NCBI RefSeq assembly: GCF_019334345.1
Contig: NZ_JAHWQX010000003.1
Coordinates: 62,001-126,000, forward strand
DNA length: 64,000 nt
Reading direction: 5' to 3'
From: Neohoeflea coraliihabitans
GTDB taxonomy: Bacteria; Pseudomonadota; Alphaproteobacteria; Rhizobiales; Rhizobiaceae
Below the pieces are notes generated by a model. The model made no database searches, was not told the origin of the DNA, and saw only the letters and a program-made list of their open reading frames with translations. Made by a program: the position numbers and the translations under genes. The first letter of the stretch is position 1; every line of letters begins with the position of its first letter. Below are positions 1 to 9,604 of this stretch, piece after piece.

Positions 1-123
1 GCGAATGACGCCCGGTCGGTGAAAGGCCTGTGCAGCGGCGACAAGGCTGATCATCTCGCTGATGGTATGGCGCGCCGCCGTTTCGGCGATCTGATCAAGC
101 CGGCACACGAAAATGCTCGCCAT
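1..123 (-). CDS. Tyrosine-phosphatase-family protein, N-terminal part
   Basis: Only the first 41 codons are in the window; the gene runs off the left edge. The peptide begins MASIFVCRLDQIAETAARH, which resembles the start of rhizobial proteins annotated as tyrosine phosphatase family protein, but the catalytic Cys-loop lies outside the window, so the activity cannot be checked. The ATG (121-123) overlaps the TGA of the HD-domain gene upstream (123-125) as TGATG, so the two are almost certainly translationally coupled in one leftward operon with ygfZ. The assignment is from recalled family resemblance only. Confidence 0.5.
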   Translation of the reverse strand, partial: MASIFVCRLDQIAETAARHTISEMISLVAAAQAFHRPGVIR

Positions 124-743
124 CACCGTTCTCCCGAGACCGGCCGGCGTGCCGATTCGATGGCCTTGAAGCGGTCGAGAAAGCGGGCTTCGGCTTCGCG
201 GGCCGGCCAGGGGTCGAGTTCAAGCATGTCGGATGTGACACCGCGCGGCTGGCCGAAGAAAGCGCGCGCCTCGCTGACGGTAAATCCGGCCAGCGTGGTG
301 GCCTCGAAATAGGCGGCGATGCGATCGGCGCGCTTGATCCGCGTTTTCGACGTAGCCGGGGTCTCCGCCGGCAGTCCGAAGCGCAGGTGAATGGCTGCGC
401 TCAGGCGCGCTTCAACTGCCTTGTAGCCGCCGCCGACAATGGACTTGAACGGTGAAATCATATCGCCAATGACATATTCGGGCGCATCATGCAGCAGGGT
501 GAGCAGGGCGAGATCATTGTCATAGCGCTGCCCCAGCCGGGCACAGATCGCCTCGACCATGAGGCTGTGCTGGGCGACCGAGAGAGCATGATCACCGTGG
601 GTCTGACCGTTCCAGCGGGCGACGCGGGCCAGGCCGTGCGCGATGTCGGTGATTTCGATGTCGATCGGCACCGGGTCGAGCAGATCCAGCCGGCGGCCTG
701 AAAGCATGCGCTGCCAGGCGCGGGGCTGAGCCGATCGAGCCAT
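123..743 (-). CDS. HD-domain phosphohydrolase (YfbR-like)
   Basis: A 206-residue protein with the ligand pattern of YfbR-type 5'-deoxynucleotidases: His59 in AQHS, the His85-Asp86 doublet in LLHDAPEY, and Asp140 in KRADRIAAY. Such enzymes hydrolyse deoxynucleoside monophosphates in the cytoplasm with a divalent metal. That substrate is an inference from the family; nothing here fixes it. The gene lies 3 nt downstream of ygfZ and overlaps the next gene by TGATG, so it is the middle gene of a tight leftward operon. The length is typical. Confidence 0.8.
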   Translation of the reverse strand: MARSAQPRAWQRMLSGRRLDLLDPVPIDIEITDIAHGLARVARWNGQTHGDHALSVAQHSLMVEAICARLGQRYDNDLALLTLLHDAPEYVIGDMISPFKSIVGGGYKAVEARLSAAIHLRFGLPAETPATSKTRIKRADRIAAYFEATTLAGFTVSEARAFFGQPRGVTSDMLELDPWPAREAEARFLDRFKAIESARRPVSGER

Positions 744-746
744 CGC

Positions 747-1643
747 TCAACGCTCGCCGCCGCCGGTCTGATCGCTTTCGTCAGCAGCGGACGGCGCCGG
801 AAACGTCAAGGCCGTCCATGCCGGCAGCGCCAGCGTGATTTCAGTATTGTCGACGGTGATCGGCGCGCCAGCGGCGAGGGCGCTGCCGGCGCGATCAACA
901 CGGATGATCGCCAGTGCGGCATCGCCGGCCACGGTGCCGAGGGCACCGATCGGTTTGCCGGCCGCCATGATGGGCGTGCCGGTGCCCGGCAGGTCGGCCG
1001 CGCCCGAAACAATGGCCAGTCGCCGCCGTGCGGTGTTGCGGTGCTTCATGCGCGAGACGACCTCCTGGCCGACAAAGCACCCCTTGCGGAAATCGATGCC
1101 GCCATTGAGATCCATCAAAACGTCATGCGGGAACGCGTCGGACAGGGCGAAGTCAGCGCCCGATTCAGCCACCGCATTGTGGATGCGCAGCCTGTTCCAG
1201 GCGCTGATGTCGGCGTGCTCGCCTGCGGCGTCTTCCGCTTGCGCTGATGTGCCGTAATGACGCGCCACGGGCAGTTCGGCGCCGGTGGCGCGAAAGCGCG
1301 CATCCGGAAAATCACCTGGTTTGACGGCGTCGCCCCACCGCGCTTCGATCGGCCGCTCCGGACGCTCGGTGATCTCGACGGCAGCGCGCAGGCGGTACAT
1401 CATCATGCGGCGCATGAAGTCCGTCGCCAGCGCGCCGGAGATATCGACAAGGAAGCGATCCTCGTGCCTGGTGATCAGAAAATCGAACAGGATCTTGCCC
1501 TGCGGGGTCAGGAGGGCGGATGGCCAGGCCACATCTGCGGGCATGGCCACCACATTGCTGGTGACCAGCCGCTCGAGGAAGTCGCTGGCCTCGTCGCCGG
1601 CGATTTCGATCAGGGTTCTATCTGGCAACTGAACCGTCGGCAC
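747..1643 (-). CDS. ygfZ: YgfZ/GcvT-like folate-binding protein
   Basis: A 298-residue protein of the YgfZ family, folate-binding relatives of GcvT that support repair or assembly of certain Fe-S enzymes, such as the tRNA methylthiotransferase MiaB. The diagnostic motif K-G-C-[FY]-x-G-Q-E is present at residues 187-194, containing the conserved Cys. The N terminus (MPTVQLPDRTLIEIAG) and length are normal for alphaproteobacterial members. It is the first gene of the operon with the HD hydrolase and the phosphatase-like gene; its promoter should lie in 1644-1798. The family call is firm; the exact client enzyme is unknown. Confidence 0.9.
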   Translation of the reverse strand: MPTVQLPDRTLIEIAGDEASDFLERLVTSNVVAMPADVAWPSALLTPQGKILFDFLITRHEDRFLVDISGALATDFMRRMMMYRLRAAVEITERPERPIEARWGDAVKPGDFPDARFRATGAELPVARHYGTSAQAEDAAGEHADISAWNRLRIHNAVAESGADFALSDAFPHDVLMDLNGGIDFRKGCFVGQEVVSRMKHRNTARRRLAIVSGAADLPGTGTPIMAAGKPIGALGTVAGDAALAIIRVDRAGSALAAGAPITVDNTEITLALPAWTALTFPAPSAADESDQTGGGER

Positions 1644-1798
1644 GCTCTGTGTCCTTGATCCGGAAAAGGCCTAACTAGGCGCTAAACGGTCAGCAGGCAA
1701 GGGAACGCCGCGGTTGCCGCAAGACGAGTTTACGGCATTTTCCGGCTTTGCTGCGAGCCACTGCTTTCTCAGGGGATCCGGGTCCGGATCAATTCGTG

Positions 1799-2662
1799 TC
1801 AGTCGCCGGCGAGGAAAGACTGCCATTGCCCGTCGGGCGTAATGCCGAGACGGAAGAAATTATAGGCGCCGAAATTCTTCATATCCTCGAGATCACCGGC
1901 TGTGACGATGCGCAGGATCTCGACCTTCTGCGCGTTGCTCAACGTGTCGAGATCGCTGATCACGAAATAGGGCCAGACATAGATTTCCTCGGCGGTACCG
2001 GCGCCCAGACGCACATAGCCGGCATCGAGAATGTCGAGAATGATGGCGAGGATCTCCAGCCCTTCGCCATCGCCCGAGATCGACTGGAGATATTCGACCG
2101 GATCCTCAGCGATATCGCCGATGCTGATCTGTGTGGCGGTCGGACCGCGCCCCAGCAGCGCACGCAAGGCTTGCGGCTCGCCACCAAGCGCGGCGGTGCG
2201 AATCAATTCGCGCATGCGCGCCACGGGGGGCGGCAGATTCTCAAGATCGTGGAACACCTCGCTGGCCGGTTGCTGTGGCGCAGCCGGTTCAGTCACCGGC
2301 GGCGTCGGCGCGCGCTCGCGATGTTCGGGGCGACGACGGATCGGCGGCGCCGGGTCCGGCAAGCCGCCATCAGGTCCCACCTGTTCGCCTTCCAGCGGCG
2401 GCAGGGGCAATCGTTCAATTGCCCTGTCGGGCGGCGGTGTCGTCTGTTCGGTGGGCGATGGCTCCGGTCCGGATGGCAGCGCATCGATCGGAACGGTCTG
2501 ACCTGTGGTCGGCGATTGCAACTCGCTCAATGCCGCCGCCGGCGGGACCATCGCCAGCGCAAATGGGAAAGCCGCGATGCCGAGAGCCGCCAGAAGGGCA
2601 CCGATCCGCGCCGGCCTGACCGCCGTGCGGAGGACGCCGTCTGGGATCGACTTGCGACTCAT
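1799..2662 (-). CDS. Exported proline-rich protein of unknown function
   Basis: About 287 residues if translation starts at 2662 (MSRKSIPDG), the start I prefer because a basic n-region and a hydrophobic stretch (GALLAALGIAAFPFALAMV) follow at once. An upstream in-frame start at 2746 would add 28 residues. After the signal or anchor comes a Pro/Glu-rich linker of roughly 100 residues, then a compact C-terminal region (about 150 residues) that looks folded and ends in GITPDGQWQSFLAGD. I do not recognise a named domain. It likely acts in the periplasm. Composition suggests a spacer that carries the C-terminal domain away from the membrane. Confidence 0.65.
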   Translation of the reverse strand: MSRKSIPDGVLRTAVRPARIGALLAALGIAAFPFALAMVPPAAALSELQSPTTGQTVPIDALPSGPEPSPTEQTTPPPDRAIERLPLPPLEGEQVGPDGGLPDPAPPIRRRPEHRERAPTPPVTEPAAPQQPASEVFHDLENLPPPVARMRELIRTAALGGEPQALRALLGRGPTATQISIGDIAEDPVEYLQSISGDGEGLEILAIILDILDAGYVRLGAGTAEEIYVWPYFVISDLDTLSNAQKVEILRIVTAGDLEDMKNFGAYNFFRLGITPDGQWQSFLAGD

Positions 2663-2763
2663 GTGTCCGGTCCGAACTTTCTGCCCGCTCTCTTTTCTAC
2701 GGCCTGCCTCATGATGCACCGGCGGCGCGGTGGCAGATTGAAACATGCGCGCCGTGTCCGGCG

Positions 2764-3033
2764 CTATTGCAACGTCCGGTTCGGCGAAAATTCTCCCGCC
2801 AGAATGCGTTCGCGCAGTGCCGAAATCAATTCCTCGGCGCGCTCTTCGCCAAGCAGACGCACCGTTTCGCTCAAAGCCATGGTCATGGCGGCGTCGGCGA
2901 GGATTTCCGGCTCGATGCCTTCGGCAGCGCCGTCGGCCCAGGCATCATTCTGATATTCCAGTGCCACCTGCATCTTTTCCTGGACGATCAGGTCGTCAAG
3001 TTCCTCGGTCGGCAATTGGGTACTGTAGGTCAT
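2764..3033 (-). CDS. Small acidic conserved hypothetical protein
   Basis: An 89-residue soluble, acidic, helix-prone protein (starts MTYSTQLPTEELDDLIVQEK). It has no signal peptide, membrane segment, Cys pair or recognised motif. Codon use matches the surrounding genes and the frame is clean, so I accept it as real. It sits alone between two exported-protein genes on the same strand; the upstream gap 3034-3126 could hold its promoter. No function can be assigned. Confidence 0.6.
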   Translation of the reverse strand: MTYSTQLPTEELDDLIVQEKMQVALEYQNDAWADGAAEGIEPEILADAAMTMALSETVRLLGEERAEELISALRERILAGEFSPNRTLQ

Positions 3034-3126
3034 GCGCTCTCGCCGTTTCTTATCATCTCGTTAATCAACCTAGCACGGGCCGTGCCGTTTCAACACGGTC
3101 AGCGCCGTCTCGGAGTTAACAAATCC

Positions 3127-3561
3127 TCAATTTCCGTAGCGTGCGATGATCTCCGCCGTCAACGTCTCGCCCTCCCGGTGATAGCGGCTCTCGGCCATTC
3201 GCGCCGCCTGGGAGCAATTGGCGTGTACCGATGCAAAGGTTCTGAAGCCGCGATTATAGGCGGCTGTCAGCTGCGCCCGGCGCTGCTCCTCCTCGCCGGC
3301 CTCGCGGTCAAGCAGGCGGGCCATGAAGCCGCGCCAGATCGGTCGCTCGGCGTCGTTGCACAGGGTGCGCAGATATTGCAGGGAACCGAGGATTTCCGAC
3401 AGACGCAACAGCTTGTTCTCGTAGGGCGGGGTGCCCGAATCATCGATCTGAGCCGCGCCGGGCGGCGCTGACTGCGCGGCTGCGGGCGTGGCCGCAGGAG
3501 CAAGCAGCAGGAGAAGGGCAACCATCAGCCGAAAAGCCGCGGGCGGTCGGATTTTGATCAT
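3127..3561 (-). CDS. TIGR02301-family exported protein
   Basis: About 144 residues from the ATG at 3561 (MIKIRPPAAF). A longer frame opens at 3654, but the residues it adds look non-homologous and the signal peptide (LMVALLLLLAPAATPAAAQ) fits the shorter start. The mature part contains LSEILGSLQYLRTLC and a second Cys near VHANCSQAARMAESRY. These match what I recall of the TIGR02301 family, an alphaproteobacterial group of unknown function with two conserved Cys that may form a disulfide. It lies about 100 bp downstream of the Nudix gene on the same strand. Confidence 0.75.
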   Translation of the reverse strand: MIKIRPPAAFRLMVALLLLLAPAATPAAAQSAPPGAAQIDDSGTPPYENKLLRLSEILGSLQYLRTLCNDAERPIWRGFMARLLDREAGEEEQRRAQLTAAYNRGFRTFASVHANCSQAARMAESRYHREGETLTAEIIARYGN

Positions 3562-3663
3562 GTCTGGCGGTATAAACCAGATCCGGGCGCAACGAAACGA
3601 GAATCCGAACAGCTCGGTGAATGGTGGCAGGGCGGCGACCGACGGCCCCGGCATGGTTGTGCC

Positions 3664-4104
3664 TCAGACCTTGCTACGACCGGCTTCGATCTGTTCGAGG
3701 CAGTGCACCATGCTGGCCGGCATTGGCAGGCGGCGCGCTTCCTCGATGGAGAACCAGCCGACCGCGGCGGCATCATCGAGCGGGCGCGGCTTGGTATTGC
3801 CGCTCTCGCGCACCGCAAAAACCGTGAGAAGATAGGGGCCAGCCTCCGGGGCCTTGTCGGAGGTCAGATCATAGGTGGCGACAGGACGCGGGTCGGTGGC
3901 GCGGATGCCGGTCTCTTCTTCCAGTTCACGCAAGGCGGCCTCGGCAGCGGTTTCGCCGGCTTCGATGCGACCCCCTGGAAAGGCATACATGTTCTGAGCC
4001 GGCGGATTGGCGCGCAGAACCAACAGATAGCGCGCGCCGCGCCGGACCACGGCCGAGACGGCGCGGCAGCCGACAACGCTTGTCGGTACACAAATATCAC
4101 TCAT
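3664..4104 (-). CDS. Nudix hydrolase
   Basis: A 146-residue Nudix protein from the ATG at 4104 (MSDICVPTSV); a 48-residue upstream extension is open but unlike a Nudix N terminus. The Nudix box G-x5-E-x7-R-E-U-x-E-E-x-G-U is complete at residues 45-67, with the metal-binding R-E-L-E-E-E core intact, so it should be an active diphosphohydrolase. The small single-domain form is similar to ADP-ribose or nucleotide-cleaning members, but the substrate cannot be told. It is divergent from the cation efflux gene, with only about 160 bp between the starts. Confidence 0.88.
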   Translation of the reverse strand: MSDICVPTSVVGCRAVSAVVRRGARYLLVLRANPPAQNMYAFPGGRIEAGETAAEAALRELEEETGIRATDPRPVATYDLTSDKAPEAGPYLLTVFAVRESGNTKPRPLDDAAAVGWFSIEEARRLPMPASMVHCLEQIEAGRSKV

Positions 4105-4267
4105 CGCTTTGGACCCCTCATCGCCGGGCGCCTTTCGGGCAATACGGAGTGCATCGCGGCCGGTGCGCCGCGACCTTGTCTGTCGAAACCATTTCCGATC
4201 CTCTTGCCGCTGCAGTTTGCAGCGAGAATATAGGTCCTGTCGAGACAATCACAACGCGGGTGCGAAC

Positions 4268-5248
4268 ATGGCGGGACACGGTCACAATCACAATCACATC
4301 GATCCTGACGCTGGTGATGCCCGCGTCCTTTGGGCGATCCTCGTCAATCTCGGCCTGACCGTGGCGCAGGTTGTCGGTGGGCTTTTGGCGGGCAGCCTGG
4401 CGCTGATTGCCGATGCGCTGCACAATTTTTCCGATGCGATTTCGCTGATCATCGCCTTTGCGGCGCGCAAGATCGCCCGCAAGCCGGCCGATTCGCAGAT
4501 GACGTTCGGATATGGACGGGCCGAGGTGGTTGCGGCGCTCATCAACTATACGACGCTGATCCTGATCGGTGCTTACCTGGCCTATGAGGCGGTGATGCGC
4601 TTTTTCGACCCGCAGCCGGTCGATGGTTGGCTTGTGGTGATCATTGCCGTCGTGGCGCTCGTCGTCGACCTGGTTACGGCAGCCCTGACCTTCACGATGG
4701 CAAAATCCAGCGTCAACATACGCGCCGCCTTCCTGCACAACGTCGCCGATGCGCTTGGCTCGGTCGCGGTGATCGTCGCAGGTGGCCTTATCCTTCTTTA
4801 TGACTGGCGGCTGATCGATCCCATCGCAACGCTGCTGATCGCCGGCTATATTCTGTGGCAGGCGATCACCGAAATCGGCGGCGTGATCCGCATCCTGATG
4901 CTCGGCAGTCCGCCAGACATCGATGCTGAGGCGGTGCTTGCAGACCTGCGCGGCATTGATGGCATTTCCGGTGTGCATCACCTGCACCTTTGGCAAATGC
5001 AGGAAAATGAAGCGGCAGTCGATGCGCATCTGGTGATTTTTGAAGGGCAGTGGCACGCGGCGGACGCCATCAAGAGCACGGCCAAGGCGCGGCTTGCCGA
5101 ACAATTCGGCATCGTGCATGCGACCTTCGAACTGGAATGCGCAGTACATGCATGCCACGACGCGCCGGTCATCGGACATGAAGGCAAGGGGCAGCATGGA
5201 CACGGCCACGCATTCGATTCGCGCGATCAGCAGCCCGGGTCCCGTTGA
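4268..5248 (+). CDS. Cation diffusion facilitator (CDF) metal exporter
   Basis: A 326-residue CDF-family exporter that moves divalent metals such as Zn, Co, Ni or Cd out of the cytoplasm against protons. The start at 4268 (MAGHGHNHNHID) is chosen because the His-rich N terminus is typical of DmeF/ZitB-like members. Six membrane segments can be read, the first pair carrying the ADALHNFSD and HNVADALGS metal-site motifs (H/D ligands), then a cytoplasmic C-terminal domain and a second His cluster (KGQHGHGHAF). Metal choice cannot be settled by eye. It stands alone, followed by a GC-rich hairpin at 5282-5304. Confidence 0.9.
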   Translation: MAGHGHNHNHIDPDAGDARVLWAILVNLGLTVAQVVGGLLAGSLALIADALHNFSDAISLIIAFAARKIARKPADSQMTFGYGRAEVVAALINYTTLILIGAYLAYEAVMRFFDPQPVDGWLVVIIAVVALVVDLVTAALTFTMAKSSVNIRAAFLHNVADALGSVAVIVAGGLILLYDWRLIDPIATLLIAGYILWQAITEIGGVIRILMLGSPPDIDAEAVLADLRGIDGISGVHHLHLWQMQENEAAVDAHLVIFEGQWHAADAIKSTAKARLAEQFGIVHATFELECAVHACHDAPVIGHEGKGQHGHGHAFDSRDQQPGSR

Positions 5249-5281
5249 ATGCGCAAGCTCTTGCGGTAAAAGGAAGAGCGC

Positions 5282-5304
5282 CTGCGCCAAGGGGAAGGGC
5301 GCAG
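5282..5304 (+). other. Hairpin after the CDF gene
   Basis: A perfect 7-bp inverted repeat CTGCGCC / GGCGCAG with a 9-nt loop begins 34 nt after the CDF stop codon. There is no T tract, so it is not a classic intrinsic terminator; it may stabilise the 3' end or slow RNA polymerase. Confidence 0.4.
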
Positions 5305-5361
5305 CGACGTGCGGCATCAGCTCGCCGCGCAGAATGACGGCGAGGCGGAGGAAGAACCAGA

Positions 5362-6141
5362 ATGTGCGGACGTTTTTCGCTGACCGCGTCTCCCGAGGAG
5401 GTGCAGGAGTTTTTCGGCCTCGACGAGATCGAGGACTTCCCGCCGCGCTACAACATTGCGCCGACGCAGCCGATCCTGATTGTTGCCGGCGACGTGGCGC
5501 GGGCGCCGGGGGACAATCGCGCGGCGCGACGGGCGGTTCTGGTGCGCTGGGGGCTGCTGCCCTCCTGGGTCAAGGATCCGCGCGAGTTTCCGCTGTTGAT
5601 CAATGCGCGCTCGGAGACGGCGGCGGGCAAGAACTCGTTCCGCGCGGCGATGCGCCATCACCGGGTTCTCGTCGCTGCCTCGGGCTTTTACGAGTGGCGG
5701 CGCGGCGCCAAGGGAAGCAAGGAGAAATCGACACCGTTCTGGATCCGGCCGCGCCACGGCGGCGTTGTCGCTTTCGCCGGCCTGATGGAGACCTATCTGC
5801 CACCAGACGGGTCCGAGATCGATACGGGAGCCATCCTGACGGTGGCCGCCAATCAGACCCTGGCGCCAATCCATGATCGCATGCCGGTGGTCATCGAGCC
5901 CCAGGATTTTGCGCGCTGGCTCGATTGCAAGACGCAGGAACCGCGCGATGTCGCCGATCTTTTGACACCGGCCGCAGATGACTTCTTCGAGGCGGTGCGC
6001 GTGTCGGATGCGGTCAACAAGGTGGCCAATACGGGCGCGGAGCTGCAGTCGCCGGTGGCCGAGCCGACTGCAGCCAAGACGGTCAGCACGCGTTCCACAC
6101 CGGCCGCGGCCCCGACGGCCGATCAGTTGAAGCTGTTGTAA
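5362..6141 (+). CDS. yedK: SRAP domain protein (YedK/HMCES type)
   Basis: A 259-residue SOS-response-associated peptidase domain protein. The family covalently traps abasic sites in single-stranded DNA through Cys2 as a thiazolidine link. The required residues are present: Cys2 exposed after Met removal (MCGRFSL), Asn81 (INARSE), Glu111 (GFYEWRR) and His171 (PIHDRMPVVI). Compared with the roughly 220-residue E. coli YedK it has an Ala/Thr-rich C-terminal tail. It is followed after 4 nt by the LysE-family gene. I did not find a clear LexA box upstream. Confidence 0.92.
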   Translation: MCGRFSLTASPEEVQEFFGLDEIEDFPPRYNIAPTQPILIVAGDVARAPGDNRAARRAVLVRWGLLPSWVKDPREFPLLINARSETAAGKNSFRAAMRHHRVLVAASGFYEWRRGAKGSKEKSTPFWIRPRHGGVVAFAGLMETYLPPDGSEIDTGAILTVAANQTLAPIHDRMPVVIEPQDFARWLDCKTQEPRDVADLLTPAADDFFEAVRVSDAVNKVANTGAELQSPVAEPTAAKTVSTRSTPAAAPTADQLKLL

Positions 6142-6145
6142 GCCT

Positions 6146-6781
6146 GTGACACTTTCCAGCCTTTTCCTGCCGGCCTTGTCGGGTCTGCTGCTTGGCGGCT
6201 CGCTGATTGTCGCCATCGGCGCGCAGAACGCCTTCATTCTCCGGCAGGGCCTGTTGCGGGAACATGTTTTCGTGCTCTGCCTTGTCTGTGCGGTCTCCGA
6301 TGCCGCCCTGATCGCGCTTGGCGTGGCCGGGCTCGGAACGCTGATCAGCACTTCGCCGCTGCTGATCGCGATCGTGACGCTGGGCGGCGCGGTATTCCTT
6401 TCCGTCTATGCGGTGCTCGCCTTGTGGCGGGCTTTTCATCCGCAGGCTCTGCGGGCCGCAACAAGCGGAAGCGGCTCGCTGAAGGCGGCACTCGCCACCT
6501 GTCTCGCCTTCACCTTTCTTAATCCACATGTCTATCTCGACACGGTGCTTCTTGTGGGTGGATTGTCGGCCCGCCACGAAGGCGCGGCGCGGCTTGCCTT
6601 TGCCATCGGCGCCATGGCGGCATCTTTCATCTGGTTCTTCGCCCTCGGCTATGGCGCCCGGCTGCTGCAGCCGCTGTTTGCGCGACCGGCTGCCTGGCGG
6701 GTGCTCGATGTGTTGATCGCGGTGATCATGGCAGCGCTCGCCCTGTCATTGTATCTGCGGTTTTTCTCAGGTGGTGCATAG
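6146..6781 (+). CDS. LysE/ArgO-family amino-acid exporter
   Basis: A 211-residue inner-membrane protein with about six hydrophobic segments and the LysE-family N-terminal pattern GGSLIVAIGAQNAFILRQGL. LysE/ArgO members export basic amino acids such as lysine or arginine; the substrate here is inferred from family only. It starts with GTG, 4 nt after the yedK stop, so the two are probably cotranscribed, though no functional link is obvious. The FLNPHVYLDTV loop typical of the family is present. Confidence 0.88.
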   Translation: MTLSSLFLPALSGLLLGGSLIVAIGAQNAFILRQGLLREHVFVLCLVCAVSDAALIALGVAGLGTLISTSPLLIAIVTLGGAVFLSVYAVLALWRAFHPQALRAATSGSGSLKAALATCLAFTFLNPHVYLDTVLLVGGLSARHEGAARLAFAIGAMAASFIWFFALGYGARLLQPLFARPAAWRVLDVLIAVIMAALALSLYLRFFSGGA

Positions 6782-6819
6782 GGTCGGGACCCCAGGCGCG
6801 GCGGTGCTTCGGCCCTGTC

Positions 6820-6848
6820 TTGACCGTTACGGGGAGAGCGGTCATAAG
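6820..6848 (+). promoter_or_regulatory. Candidate sigma-70 promoter for cysS
   Basis: TTGACC (6820-6825), a 17-bp spacer, then CATAAG (6843-6848), in the 233-bp gap before cysS. The -35 matches five of six consensus bases and the -10 four of six. It would give a leader of about 160 nt. This is pattern matching only. Confidence 0.3.
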
Positions 6849-7014
6849 GGCGGCATGATACGCCGATCCGACGTCGCTGCCCCATGCTCTTGCCGGTTCA
6901 TACGCCGGCATCACATCCGCTAGCGCCTTGCTGGTCTGGTCGCCTTCGTCTTTCCTTCCGACACCATGAGCGAACCGGCCAGCAGCGGCCGAAGCCAGGA
7001 ACCTGCTGACCGAG

Positions 7015-8442
7015 ATGCCGACCTCGCCCGCACTCAGATTCCACGATACGCTGACCCGCAGCAAGAAGGTCTTCGAACCCATCGATGCGGGCAATGTGCG
7101 CCTGTATGTCTGCGGCCCGACGGTTTACGACTACGCGCATATCGGCAATGCGCGGCCGGCCATCGTGTTCGACGTGTTGTTTCGCCTGCTGCGCCACGTC
7201 TACGGCGCGTCGCATGTGACCTATGTGCGCAACATCACCGATGTCGATGACAAGATCAATGCGCGGGCGCGCCGCGACTTCCCGGATCTGGATTTGAACG
7301 CGGCGATCGCGCGGGTCACGGAGAAGACGGCGGCGCAATATTTCAGCGATGTCGCGGCGCTCGGGTGCCTGGAGCCGACGGCACAGCCGCGCGCCACCGC
7401 CCATATCGACGGCATGGTGGCGATGATCCAGAAGCTGATCGAGGGCGGGCATGCCTATGTCGCCAGCGGGCGTGAGGGGCGCGAGGTTCTGTTCTCGGTG
7501 ACGGCCATGGCGGATTACGGCCGGCTCTCGAACCGGAAGCTTGAGGATCAGCAGGCCGGCGCACGCATTGCCGTCGAGGCGCACAAGCGGCATCCAGGCG
7601 ATTTCGTGCTCTGGAAGGAATCGCACCCCGACGAGCCGGGCTGGCAGGCGACATTCCGGGACAGCGGCGATGCGGTGACCATTCACGGCCGGCCGGGATG
7701 GCATATCGAGTGCTCGGTGATGAGCGCGGCGCATCTGGGCGAGACCTTCGATATCCATGGCGGTGGTCTCGATCTCATCTTCCCGCATCATGAAAATGAA
7801 ATCGCGCAGTCGTGCTGCGCCCACGGCACCCCGGTGATGGCCAATCTGTGGATGCACAATGGCTTTTTGCAGGTCGAGGGCCAGAAGATGTCGAAAAGTC
7901 TCGGCAATTTCGTCACCATTGCCGAATTGCTGGAGACCGAACGCTTCGGCGGACGGCGTTGGCCGGGACCGGTCCTGCGCCTTGCCATGCTGATGACGCA
8001 TTACCGCGAGCCGATCGACTTCTCGGTCAAGCGCCTCGAGGAGGCCGAAAACCTTCTGGCGAAATGGCCACGCGGCGCGGCCGGCGATGCGGCGCCCGAT
8101 GCTGCGGTGGTGGATGCTCTTTGCGATGATCTGAACAGCGTGGCGGCGATCCAGCATTTGCATGCGCTGGCGCTCAAGGCGCACGAGAACGAGACGGCGC
8201 GGCAAAGCTTTCTGGCGAGCGCGGCGCTGCTCGGACTCGATCGCCCGGCGGCCGAGATCGATGCCGCTCTGGCCCAGGAAGTGGAGGCCGCGATCGCGCG
8301 GCGGCTGGAACTGCTGGCGGCAAAAAACTGGTCCGAGGCTGACAGCATCCGCGATGCACTGGCGGAACGGGGCATTCGGCTCAAGGACGGCAAGGATCCG
8401 GAGAGCGGCGCCCGGACCACAAGCTGGGACGTCAAGTTATGA
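7015..8442 (+). CDS. cysS: Cysteinyl-tRNA synthetase
   Basis: A 475-residue class I aminoacyl-tRNA synthetase that charges tRNA-Cys. The HIGH signature reads HIGN at 42-45 and the KMSKS loop is intact at 291-295 (KMSKSLGNF). Zinc-site ligands are visible: Cys33 in YVCGPTVYD, the Cys in HIECSVMS, and HHENEIAQS. Length and order of motifs are normal. The start at 7015 ([15 protein letters not shown]) leaves the usual short N terminus. The next genes, a prolyl aminopeptidase and citramalate synthase, run in the same direction, an arrangement I recall from rhizobia. Confidence 0.97.
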   Translation: MPTSPALRFHDTLTRSKKVFEPIDAGNVRLYVCGPTVYDYAHIGNARPAIVFDVLFRLLRHVYGASHVTYVRNITDVDDKINARARRDFPDLDLNAAIARVTEKTAAQYFSDVAALGCLEPTAQPRATAHIDGMVAMIQKLIEGGHAYVASGREGREVLFSVTAMADYGRLSNRKLEDQQAGARIAVEAHKRHPGDFVLWKESHPDEPGWQATFRDSGDAVTIHGRPGWHIECSVMSAAHLGETFDIHGGGLDLIFPHHENEIAQSCCAHGTPVMANLWMHNGFLQVEGQKMSKSLGNFVTIAELLETERFGGRRWPGPVLRLAMLMTHYREPIDFSVKRLEEAENLLAKWPRGAAGDAAPDAAVVDALCDDLNSVAAIQHLHALALKAHENETARQSFLASAALLGLDRPAAEIDAALAQEVEAAIARRLELLAAKNWSEADSIRDALAERGIRLKDGKDPESGARTTSWDVKL

Positions 8443-8514
8443 AACCTATGGTATATTCGCTGTGTGGGCCGATTGGCGGGCGGCCGCCGGGTCGAGGGTG
8501 GGCCTTGCGGGTAA

Positions 8515-9561
<1,047 letters not shown>

Positions 9562-9604
9562 TGACGACGGGCCGGACCGACAGCCGCGCGCGCGGAGTGA
9601 TCGC

